Shown: positions 35,654-44,300 of the stretch, in pieces | Layout of the letters: each line of letters begins with the position of its first letter | Numbering within the stretch: the first letter of the stretch is position 1 | Origin: Pelagomonas calceolata | Taxonomy: Eukaryota; Sar; Pelagophyceae; Pelagomonadales; Pelagomonadaceae | Direction: 5' to 3' | Length of the DNA stretch: 64,000 nt | Assembly (NCBI GenBank): GCA_918797485.1 | Contig: CAKKNE010000004.1 | Coordinates: 124,001-188,000 of the forward strand | Made by a program: the position numbers and the translations under genes | The notes under the pieces: model-generated | Told to the model about the DNA's origin: nothing | The model's database searches: none | Seen by the model: the letters and a program-made list of their open reading frames with translations, nothing else

Positions 35654-36976
35654 ATGGACGGCGGCCTCGCAGAAACGTTGGTCGGCGCGATGTTGGGAGG
35701 AGGCGGCGACGGTATCAGAGATATGATGAACGCGGCGACGGGCGTCTGCAAGTGCGTGCGCATGAACCCTGATGGTTCTACCGAGGAGATCGACTTGGAC
35801 ATGACGCCCAGTCAAAGGAAGGTGCACGAGGCACTCGGAGGCGGCGAAGTCACTTTTTTAGGCCAGTGGGAGCCGCTGGGCGTGTTCCTCGTCGCGCGGC
35901 GCGACGCCGACGAAGAGACGGAGACCTTCCAGGGCACGTTACCGAAGCCCTTCGATGCCTGCAAGGGCGAGTTCCAAGGTGCCGTGGTCATGACGCGGAC
36001 CTTAGAATGTGGCAAGCCGGCGGATTTTACCCTTGCCGAATTTCAGGAGTTCGCCGCGAAGAAGCCCGAGCCCTGGCAGGAGATGCCCATCGAGGAGGAG
36101 GAGGAAGAACCCCTAGAGACCATCGAGGAAGGTGATGAAGACTCCGACTCTTCCAGTGATGGCGGCGAGTTCGAGGCTGAAAGTTCGTCAGATGATGATG
36201 GTGCCGACGACGAGTTCGAGGAGATGATGATGGAGAAGCTCGTGGCGGATTTCACGCGGGAGAATGGGAGGGCGCCGACGATGGAGGAGTCCGTCGGGCT
36301 GCGTTCAGCTTTACAGGAGAAGCTCGGTTCCAAAGAATCGTCTGATGATGATGAGGACGAGGAGGAGGAAGAAGAGAACAACGGCGAGGTCCGCGCGGCG
36401 TTCCTCCAGTCGTGCCTGACCAAGTTCGCGAAAGAGCACGGGCGGGACCCGTCGGACGAAGAACGGGCGGGTATTGAAAAGACGGTCGATGCCAAACTAG
36501 AAGCGTCGGACGGCGAGGCTTTGGTCGTGGAGAAGGTGGTGGCCCACTTCACGGCCCATCATGGGAGGGCGCCGTCGGCGGCCGAGGTCGAGGAGGTGCT
36601 CGAGAAGCTCGCGGCGGCTGAAGAGGCGGCGCCCGAGGAGGCGGCCGAGGAGGCCGCTGCGACGCCGGAGGAGGCCGCCGCGGACTCGAAGAAGCGCCCG
36701 CGCGAGGAGGAGGCCGCAGCCGAGGAGGACGGCGAGGAGCCGGGCATCCTCGAGCAGCTCATGGCGCTCTTCAAGGAGAACCACGGCCGCGACCCGACCG
36801 AGGCCGAGGTGCAGCAGTGGCGCGACACGCTCCGCGAGGCGGCCGAGGAGGCCGACGCGGGCGTCGTCGCGGCGGCGCCCAAGGAGGACAACACGCCGCG
36901 CGGCAAGGCGCCGGAGCCGGTGGCGCAGGTGTCGGTCGAGCCGGCGGCGAAGAAGCAGCGCGTCGCCGAGGCCTGA
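35654..36976 (+). CDS. acidic protein with four sigma-like 'GR-x-P' repeats, 440 aa
   Basis: The start is the ATG of MDGGLAETLVGAMLGGGGDG. Residues 1-140 are globular (KCVRMNPDGSTEEIDLDMT ... VTFLGQWEPLGVFLVARRDADEE). The rest is highly acidic, punctuated by four similar segments: LVADFTRENGRAPTMEES, CLTKFAKEHGRDPSDEER, VVAHFTAHHGRAPSAAEV and LMALFKENHGRDPTEAEV. Each predicts helix-turn-helix (hydrophobic helix, GRxP turn, acidic helix). The turn recalls the GR-x-P-x-x-x-E motif of bacterial sigma factors, without other sigma regions. The C-terminus ends AAKKQRVAEA, a possible nuclear signal, with KKRPREEE earlier. Long acidic tracts plus nuclear signals would suit a chromatin or ribosome-assembly chaperone, but that is inference; the family is unknown to me. 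Confidence 0.65.
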   Translation: MDGGLAETLVGAMLGGGGDGIRDMMNAATGVCKCVRMNPDGSTEEIDLDMTPSQRKVHEALGGGEVTFLGQWEPLGVFLVARRDADEETETFQGTLPKPFDACKGEFQGAVVMTRTLECGKPADFTLAEFQEFAAKKPEPWQEMPIEEEEEEPLETIEEGDEDSDSSSDGGEFEAESSSDDDGADDEFEEMMMEKLVADFTRENGRAPTMEESVGLRSALQEKLGSKESSDDDEDEEEEEENNGEVRAAFLQSCLTKFAKEHGRDPSDEERAGIEKTVDAKLEASDGEALVVEKVVAHFTAHHGRAPSAAEVEEVLEKLAAAEEAAPEEAAEEAAATPEEAAADSKKRPREEEAAAEEDGEEPGILEQLMALFKENHGRDPTEAEVQQWRDTLREAAEEADAGVVAAAPKEDNTPRGKAPEPVAQVSVEPAAKKQRVAEA

Positions 36977-37427
36977 GCTCGCTTTGGCCGCGAAGGGCCG
37001 CCGTCCTATCTCTCTAACTACTATGTGGTACTCAGAAGCCTGTACAGGGGGGACCGTCGGTGGCGCATCGGGACCGCCGTGGGGAGTGTATATATTTAAT
37101 TTATTTTATATAGTTATTTATATCAGCCTCGGGTTGCGTTTGTTCCCCTTGCTCCACGATATATGAATAGAAAGCACATAGAATCACATAGAGTATACAT
37201 ATGTACCTGCTTCCTAGTGTCTTACAGGCCGCTAGCTCATTTACGCGAGGAAACGAAGCGGCCACGTGCTCCGACAAGCTATTTCGCGAGAAGCACTCGC
37301 GCGCTTGCCAAGGGCCAAACGCCGCGTCCTGTCGTTAGCAAGACCGTTACAAACAGTTAGCACAAGACTACCGGCTCTATTGCCGGGAGAGTTGCGGGAG
37401 GCGGCCGTTAACCATACTCTGGAGACG
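36977..37427. other. intergenic region upstream of the secreted beta-helix-like protein
   Basis: This 451-bp gap between plus-strand genes has an AT-rich patch near 37090-37125 and a palindrome copy (37213-37236). No gene was recognised. Confidence 0.45.
37213..37236 (-). promoter_or_regulatory. CTAG palindrome upstream of the secreted protein gene
   Basis: On the minus strand it reads GCTAGCGGCC then TGTAAGACACTAGG. It lies 192 bp before the ATG at 37428. Confidence 0.65.
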
Positions 37428-37904
37428 ATGATGTTACTGGCCCTCCTCGCGGCCGCGGCTTTGACCGCCGACGCCGTCGTCGTCGAAACTACGGCAGCAC
37501 TCCGCGCCGCGGTAGACAGACAGGAAGCGACGATAATCCTCGGTGCCGATCTGTCCCTCGGCGGCGAGCCACTCATAATCACGGCAGATTGCGATGTACG
37601 CGGCCACGGGCACGCGCTCTTCCAGGGGCCCGGCGCCCGGCACATGCACGTCAACGGCACGGTCGCGCTACTCTCGCGGCGCGGGAGCTCCAAGCGGCGC
37701 CTCACGTCCGAGTCGCCCGCGACGATCAAGGCCCGCGCCTGCGACGAGCGCGGCCGCCTCACGTCTCACTCGACCTCTGGTACCAATAGCGGTACGGGCG
37801 ACTCGCGCGTGAGCCGCAAGCTGGTCAACTTCCGGACGCTGACGTGGCAGTCGTCCCAGGGGGGAGAGTCGAAGGACGGCTCCGACAACCCGCCATCTTT
37901 CTAA
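37428..37904 (+). CDS. small secreted protein with beta-helix-like start, 158 aa
   Basis: It begins with a clear signal peptide (MMLLALLAAAALTADA). Next comes a stretch typical of the first rungs of a right-handed beta-helix: VVVETTAALRAAVDRQEATIILGADLSLGGEPLIITADCDVRGHGHALFQG ... HMHVNGTVALL. Then it turns into a Ser/Arg/Thr-rich tail without further rungs. Algal genomes have many long proteins with this opening (pectin-lyase-like 'polymorphic outer membrane' type repeats), so this may be a truncated member or one whose later exons were not recognised. No catalytic residues are visible. Confidence 0.5.
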   Translation: MMLLALLAAAALTADAVVVETTAALRAAVDRQEATIILGADLSLGGEPLIITADCDVRGHGHALFQGPGARHMHVNGTVALLSRRGSSKRRLTSESPATIKARACDERGRLTSHSTSGTNSGTGDSRVSRKLVNFRTLTWQSSQGGESKDGSDNPPSF

Positions 37905-37967
37905 GTAAGTTTGTATGACTCTCCCAAAACCTTTCGGAGGGGATACCGCCCGGTCCGGGCTCGCATA

Positions 37968-37991
37968 GCTAGCGGCTGTCAGACACTAGCA
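37968..37991 (+). promoter_or_regulatory. CTAG palindrome upstream of the DUF1349-like gene
   Basis: The copy reads GCTAGCGGC then TGTCAGACACTAGCA. It lies 205 bp before the ATG at 38196 and between two tandem genes. Confidence 0.65.
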
Positions 37992-38195
37992 AAGCCACAC
38001 TCACCAACCTTACCCGCGCGCGTCCCTGGCCGCACGGCTGCCTTAATTGTCAAGTTTCGACGCTTAGTTCTCACTCTGACCAGTGCCGCTGCACATCTGC
38101 TTGCGTACGCCAACCCAGTCGAGCTCTGTGTGCTGTCCAAGGAGGCTGCTCCCGGGAGTGCATCTCATGCAATCTGCGTGAAAGCGAACGCAGCG

Positions 38196-39092
38196 ATGGC
38201 CACGAATGGCTTCTGGGCGCCGGACACGCCGCTCGAGCCGCTGACGGCCTGGGACGCCGACCGGCTGCGCTGGTGGCACGGCGAGCCCGAGTCCTACGCC
38301 GTCGACGGGGGCCGCCTCACCGTCGTCGCGCGGCCGGGCCGCGACTGGTGGCGCCGGACCTTCTACGACCCGGCCTTGGACAAGAAGGACGGCCCTGCGT
38401 ACCTCTGCCGCGTGCCGTCCCGCCACGCCTACGCAATGACAGCGGCCTTCACGCTCGAGCCCCGCGCGGACGGCGACCAAAGCGGCTGCATGATTTGGTT
38501 GGATGAGGACGTCTGGCTCAAGGCCGGCCTCGAAATGGTCGATGGCGCGCCGCACCTGGCGGTCACCTCAACCACACGCTTCTCGGACCGGTCTTTAACG
38601 CCGTGGGCCGGGCTCTCGGCGCGCGTGCGCCTGCACAAGGTGAAAGCGCCTTCCGGTAATTGCGTCGTCGTCGAGGCCGCGCCCCACGCGCCGGGCGCGG
38701 CCCTGGACGCGGACGGCGATTGGAGGGTTGTTAGAATAGCGCCCCTCGCGCACGACCTCGACAGGTGGGAGCGGACGGCGCCGCACTGGCACTCGGGCGT
38801 CTTTTGCTTCGCGCCCGTTGGTGGGGAGGGGACCAGCACACCCACCGAGGACGACGAGGAGGAAACCAAGGAGCCGCCCCTGTGCCGCGCGGTGTTTGAT
38901 GGTGTGGAGATCAGGGAAGGCGCGCCGCTACCTGTGTCGCAAGCAGCGGAAAATATACCGCGGGAGCCGCCGCCCGTCGACGACGATCCCGACGACCCCG
39001 ACGACGTAAAAAAATGCGACCCCGACGACCCCGAGGGGAAGTATCCGTCCGACTGGCCCTACCACCAGGAAGAAGAGCACAGATTCCTCTGA
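38196..39092 (+). CDS. DUF1349 / concanavalin-like 'regulation of enolase 1' protein
   Basis: The start is the ATG of MATNGFWAPDTPLEPLTAWD. The core has the DUF1349 pattern: LTVVARPGRDWWRRTFYDP, YAMTAAFTLEPRADGDQSGCMIWLDEDVWLKAGLEMVDGAPHLAVTST, FSDRSLTPW and a WRVVRIAPL strand, and later HSGVFCFAPVGGEG. This is a jelly-roll of the concanavalin type whose biochemical role is unclear (a yeast member was linked to enolase regulation). A long acidic and proline-rich tail (PPPVDDDPDDPDD) closes the 298-residue protein. The upstream open frame to 37911 crosses the palindrome and is not used. Confidence 0.8.
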   Translation: MATNGFWAPDTPLEPLTAWDADRLRWWHGEPESYAVDGGRLTVVARPGRDWWRRTFYDPALDKKDGPAYLCRVPSRHAYAMTAAFTLEPRADGDQSGCMIWLDEDVWLKAGLEMVDGAPHLAVTSTTRFSDRSLTPWAGLSARVRLHKVKAPSGNCVVVEAAPHAPGAALDADGDWRVVRIAPLAHDLDRWERTAPHWHSGVFCFAPVGGEGTSTPTEDDEEETKEPPLCRAVFDGVEIREGAPLPVSQAAENIPREPPPVDDDPDDPDDVKKCDPDDPEGKYPSDWPYHQEEEHRFL

Positions 39093-39137
39093 CGACGCAA
39101 ATTCCAGAGAATCTAATAATCACAGTCATATTGCTTC

Positions 39138-40793
39138 CTACATGTCTAGGCCGCCGAGGCACAGGTACTTGTCCTCGAGGTACTCGTCGATGCCGTGGTT
39201 GCCGCCCTCGCGGCCGAGGCCCGACTCCTTCGTGCCGCCGAAGGGCATGGCCGCGTGGCTCACGGCCCCCTCGTTGACGCCGACCTGCGCGGACGTCGAC
39301 CGGTCTGCGCCCGGTCGCGTCGATGGCAAACTAATTCATTCTGACGCTGCCGCCGATACGATGCCAAAGTCCAGGCGCTCGGCCACGGCCCAGGCGTGGC
39401 CCAGCTCGCCGCATACGTAGGCCGCGAGGCCTGCGGGCCCCTCGTTCGCGAGCCGGACCGCCTCGGCGTCGTCGGAGAAGGCAGCGACGCCGGCGACCGG
39501 CCCGAAGGTCTCGAGCTGCCAGAGCTCGCTGTCGATGGCGACGTCGCGGACGACCGTCGGCTCGAAGAACGAGCCCGGTCCGGGCGGTTTATTTCCGCCG
39601 CAGACCACCCGGCCGCCGGCGCGCACCGCACCCTTGACGCGCTCCTGACACTTGAACGTCGCCGCCTCGTCGATCAGGGGCCCGATTCCCGTCCCCGCGT
39701 CGAGGCCGTGGCCCAGCTTGAGCGCCGACGCCTCTGCTGCCAATCGCTCGACGAACGCGTCGACGACGGCTTCGTGCACCAAGAACCGGTCCGCACAGAC
39801 GCAGGTCTGCCCACCATACCGATACTTCGACGCCATCGCGGCCCGGACCGCTGTATCAAGATCCGCACTCTTCAGCACGATCATCGGAGCGTTGCCGCCG
39901 AGCTCCAGCCCGAGCTTTTTTACCGTAGAAGCGCATCTTGAATATAACCACTTGCCCACGGCCGTCGAGCCCGTGAAGCTCAGGGCTCGCACAACGTCCG
40001 AGTCGCAGAGCACCTCGCCGACCGGTTGAGCATTTTGACGACTAGCGGGGATCACGTTGAGCACGCCGGGTGGTAGCAGACCGTCCGCCAGCCGCGCCAA
40101 TGCGAGAGCCGTCAGCGGCGTGTATTCCGAGGGCTTGACGACGACAGGACAGCCCGCGGCAATAGCTGGGGCCACCTTGCGCGTGATCATCGCGAGCGGA
40201 AAGTTCCAGGGCGTGATCGCCGCCGCCACGCCGACGGGCTGCCGCACCGTCAGTAAGCGCCGGTCTTGCGCGACGTTCGATTTCACCTCGCCGGCGACGC
40301 GCGGAGCTTCTTCCGCGAACCACTCCACGAACGAAGCAGCATAAGCGACCTCGGCCCGCGCCTCGGCCAGCGGCTTGCCGCACTCGGCCGTCGCCACCGT
40401 CGCGAGCGGCTCGGCGTGGGCGAGGATCGCGTCGTGCCAAGCTCTAAGGGCGTCGGAGCGTGTGCGCGCGGGAGTCCTAGCCCAGCTTTCAAACGCGTTT
40501 TGCGCGTCCTGGATCGCGGCCTCCGCTTCTTGCGGGCCGCAGTCCGCCACTTGTGCTAATACATCGTCGGTGGCGGGGTCGGTGACGGCGAAGGTGTTCG
40601 GTGTCGAGCGCCAGCGGCCGCCGGCGACGTAGGGCGCGGCGCCGTTCATCGGCAAGACGCCGAGCACGGCTAGGCTCTCTGCCGTGGCTGCATCGGCGCA
40701 GAGTTGGCGGCCTGAACTGGCAGCTCTGAGGGTGTGCTTGGCCCTGGGCACCGCGCTCCTAGCTATGAGGAGTGCTTGGGCGAAGACGACCAT
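39138..40793 (-). CDS. succinate-semialdehyde-dehydrogenase-like aldehyde dehydrogenase, 2 exons
   Basis: Exon 1 (40793-39360) and exon 2 (39284-39138) join in phase 0 to 526 residues. The ALDH hallmarks are [37 protein letters not shown], the NAD loop [14 protein letters not shown], the catalytic Glu in [14 protein letters not shown], the catalytic Cys in [15 protein letters not shown], and the end [41 protein letters not shown] and the closing residues fit the ALDH5/GabD group, which oxidises succinate semialdehyde in the GABA shunt. The start is the ATG of [16 protein letters not shown]; an Arg/Ala/Ser-rich leader suggests an organelle. The 75-nt intron (39285-39359) has GTATCG / GCGCAG borders and the TTTGCCATCGACGCGAC core. 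Confidence 0.9.
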
Positions 40794-41353
40794 GGTGCTG
40801 AGCGCTTGGCTGGACCAGCTGTGCTTCACAGCCCCAAAAGGTTAGTTTTGCGTGCAGCGCTGCTGGCGTTCGCAGCAGAGCGTTACTGTGCCTTGAAGTG
40901 GCAGTGCCTTGCGATGCTTTGCGAGCGGTCGAGCGCTGAGGCACGCGCTGGCATGCACACTGCTCCAAGCTTAAGCTAGCTTAAGCTGGACCCAGGACCC
41001 GGGTTTTGCGCAAACAAAACGGGGAGACTCTTGCCCCTAGGCTTCCGCGCGAACGTGCTGTGACGTATTCGATGGCAGAAAGGCATCCCACGTGAGCTAG
41101 CGTGCGTAAGACACTAGCAAGCCCACAAAGCAGTTGCGACTCTGTGTGGCCGCTACAGGCCCCAGGGCGGAGCAAGCGTTGGCTCACAGCAAGCCGTTGA
41201 GCCCCCGCGGTGCGCAGCTGCGAAGAAACGCGCCGCCAAGCGGTTGCGTAGAAGTTCACTGGCTTTTTGCGTCGGACGCCGTTCGCTGCGCGCCGAGCCA
41301 AATAACGCCGCCGCGCGTCAAGAATAGCCAACTAACGCCGCCGCGCGTCAAGA
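40794..41353. other. divergent intergenic region, ALDH / ASPM
   Basis: This divergent gap of about 560 bp contains a palindrome copy (41096-41119), a small perfect palindrome CTTAAGCTAGCTTAAG (40971-40986), and a tandem pair of AACGCCGCCGCGCGTCAAGAAT (about 22 bp, repeated at 41305-41354) just before the ASPM ATG. Confidence 0.5.
41096..41119 (+). promoter_or_regulatory. CTAG palindrome in divergent promoter ALDH / ASPM
   Basis: The copy reads GCTAGCGTG then CGTAAGACACTAGCA. It lies 235 bp from the ASPM ATG and about 300 bp from the ALDH ATG. Confidence 0.65.
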
Positions 41354-44300
41354 ATGGCCACCCCGGGAGGAGGAGGCCAGTTCGTCGTGCGCCGCCACCG
41401 CGCGGCCCCACCGCCGAAGACGCCGTCGACGCCGAAGTTGGTACTAGCCGCGTTTCAAAGCCCGGCGACCATTGATTTTGGAGAGCAGCATCCCGATAAA
41501 GAGGCCGTCAAGACGTTAGTGTTGAGCTGCCCCGCCGACGCGAAGCGGAGCGCGACGGTAGAAGTCGTCCGGACGCCCACAAACATCACCGCGCGCTTCG
41601 AGGGCGGCGCCCAATCGATAACGATCGAGCGGGGCGACGTGGCGGCCTGCGCGCTGACGTGGCGGCCGGAGCGGCCCGGCGGCTTGAGAGGTGCTGTTGC
41701 GTTTAGATTAGATGGAAAAAGGCGCCTCAGCGCGACGGTGCTCGGTAGATGTGTCGAACCGCCGCCGCCGCCGCCGAAGAAGGCGACGCCCCGGCCGGCG
41801 GGCCAGGTACGACGGGGCGTCGAGCGGCGGTTGGATGATCGCGCGCGAGCTGTTCGCGGCCCGTGTGGAAATCAACCAGTGAGTTAGGTTATCATTGCGG
41901 GGACCTTGCGAACCTCCACGTCATCGAGCCGACGTGGTCACGGGGACGGGATCGCGTCGATGGCGTACGTGGGGCGCTGAAATTTGATTCCCACACAGGT
42001 GGCAGCAAGGCGCGCCTCGGACGCCGTGCGCGAGACGACGGTCCCCGACGACGCTTCTCTCAGAGCGTGGCTCGACGAGTTATTAGTTGGTGCTTCATCG
42101 AACAAATCAACAGCACCAAACGCGGAGTTCGCGACAGCGCAAAAGAGCGAGCGGCGCCGGCGCTGCGCGGCCGTCTGGCGGAGCGAGAGTTTAGTGGAGG
42201 CGCGCAAGAACGTGGTCGAGGAGGTCGCGGCGAACCGCTTGGTGTTGAGACCGGAGCTCGACGTTCGGTGCGACCAGGTCCTGCGGGCGCACGTGCTCGG
42301 GCTCTTCGCGTCGATCGAAGCACCGTGGCTGAAGGCGGCGCTGGACGCCGCTCTGCCATTACGGGGCGACGGGTCCCTCAAAGCCCAGCTCGCGGACCAT
42401 TTGTTCGGCGACGCGGAGACGGCGTTTGCGAGAGACGAAGATAACCGCGGCAAAAACGGGAAAGACGGAGGCGTGTACGGAAAACAGCTCGGCGAGGAGC
42501 TACGCAAGAGGTGCGTGGCGCACGTCTTCGCGTTACTCCACTTCCTCGACGCGGCGCGCCTGTCCGACGCGCTCCCGCAGCACTCTCGATTATTCTCCGC
42601 GTCTCGTAAAGTGGTCATCGAGGCCGACCAAGGGCCTTCCCAAGTGACCTCCACCCAGCAACTGGCGAGAGCTTTTGGTAGGGACTGCCTCGCGGGCGAG
42701 GGCGACATCCTACCTCATCTAGAGAGACTGGGCATCGACCTGAAATTCATACAAACACCGCTGCACGACTACGACTGGCGCGTGCGGGATTTTGGAAGGG
42801 ACTTGCGGGATGGGGTACGCTTAGCAAGGGCGGTGGACGTCGCCGCGCACAATGATAAACTGGAGAGCGACGTCTGTGCCAAGTTGAGAGTGCCGGCGGC
42901 TTCAAGATTACCGAAGCTCCACAACGTATCTGCTGTAATAGAGGCGCTGCAGGCGCTGGGCGCCATCCCGGACCAGTCGCGCGCGGCCTTGGGGGACTGG
43001 GCGCGCGCCGTCGTGGACGGACGGCCCTTGCTGCGGACGCGGGATTTGGTCGCGGCGCTGGCGGCGCGGTTCTCGGGCGCGGCGCGGACTGTGGACGCGG
43101 GACGACTACGGAGGGAGGTCGGCCGCCTCGGAGGTGCCCAAGCGTGGGCCGGCGACTCTACAAAAGCTTCGCGCGCCCAGGACGCGGCGGACGCGATTAC
43201 TATAGATGAAACTGGGACCGACGAGAGCCGCGCGCGGACGTCCTTAACGCAGTGGGCCGCGGCCGTCGCCGCCGGCTGCCACTGTCAAGGTTTGGATGCG
43301 GATGGACGGTGCGCGCCGGGCTTCGTGCGGGCGGCCGTCCAGCTGTACCACCCTGCTTTATCGTGCGACACGGATGAAGCGGCCGTCTCAATGCTAGGTG
43401 GCGTCTCCCTGGACGTCTACGCGGCGTGCCTCGACCCCTCTTCTTCACCGCCGGAGCGCGTCGCCTGGGCCTTCGCCGCGCGGCTGGCTCACAGATTACT
43501 GGCGTCGCGCGACGCGCTGCAGGCCGCGACGAAGCTGGGGGCCTTCGCGCGGGCGACGTCGGCGCGCAAGAAGCGGCCCGCGCCGCCCCAAAAGCGCGCG
43601 GCGTCGCCGACCGTCTTAGTGTTCGCGAACACGCCGCCGGCGCCACGCCAGCGCAAAGTTTTAGCGCCGCGGAATGAAGTGGTGGCGCCGAAGGCCGCGG
43701 CACAAAAGCCGGCGGTCGCGTTCGACGTGACGCCCGGCGCTATTCCGCCCCCGAAGCCGCCAGCCACAGTACGCTTCGCCGCGGCGACGCCGGCGCCGCG
43801 GCGCTCCACATTTGCCGCGGTGCCGACGCCCGCGCCGGTGCGGCCGACGCCGGCGGCCTTCCTCACGCCGGCGCCGCGCTTCGCGGAGCGGGCGCAGTTG
43901 CCGCCGGCGACGGCCGCCGCACGCGAGAAGGGCCTGCGCCGCGCCGCGGCGGCGGCGACGTGCATGGCGGCGGCGTGGCGCCGCGCGGCCACACGATTAA
44001 CGTTGTGGCGCCGCGCGGCGGCGGTCCACGTCCAGTGCTACTGGCGCCTGTCTAGATTGAGGCGGTCCTCGGCGCGGCGGCGCTCTTCTGGAGACGGGTC
44101 CGTCGCGCGACTCCTGGCGGCGAAGCTGCGCGCCACGAAGACGACGTCCGTCTTACTACGGTCGCTCGGGACGCTCTTCCTCCAGCGGTGCGGCTCCGGC
44201 GCGGGCCGGCTCGGCCGGGAGCGGCGCGCGGCGCGCACGGTCCAGGCGCTGGGCCGCGGCGGGTTGGGACGCGCGGCGGCGCGCGAGCGGCGCGGGGCCG

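Noticed and set aside
37911-38195. N-terminal extension of the DUF1349-like protein
   Set aside because: It crosses a palindrome copy and has no similarity to the family; the ATG at 38196 fits the domain start.
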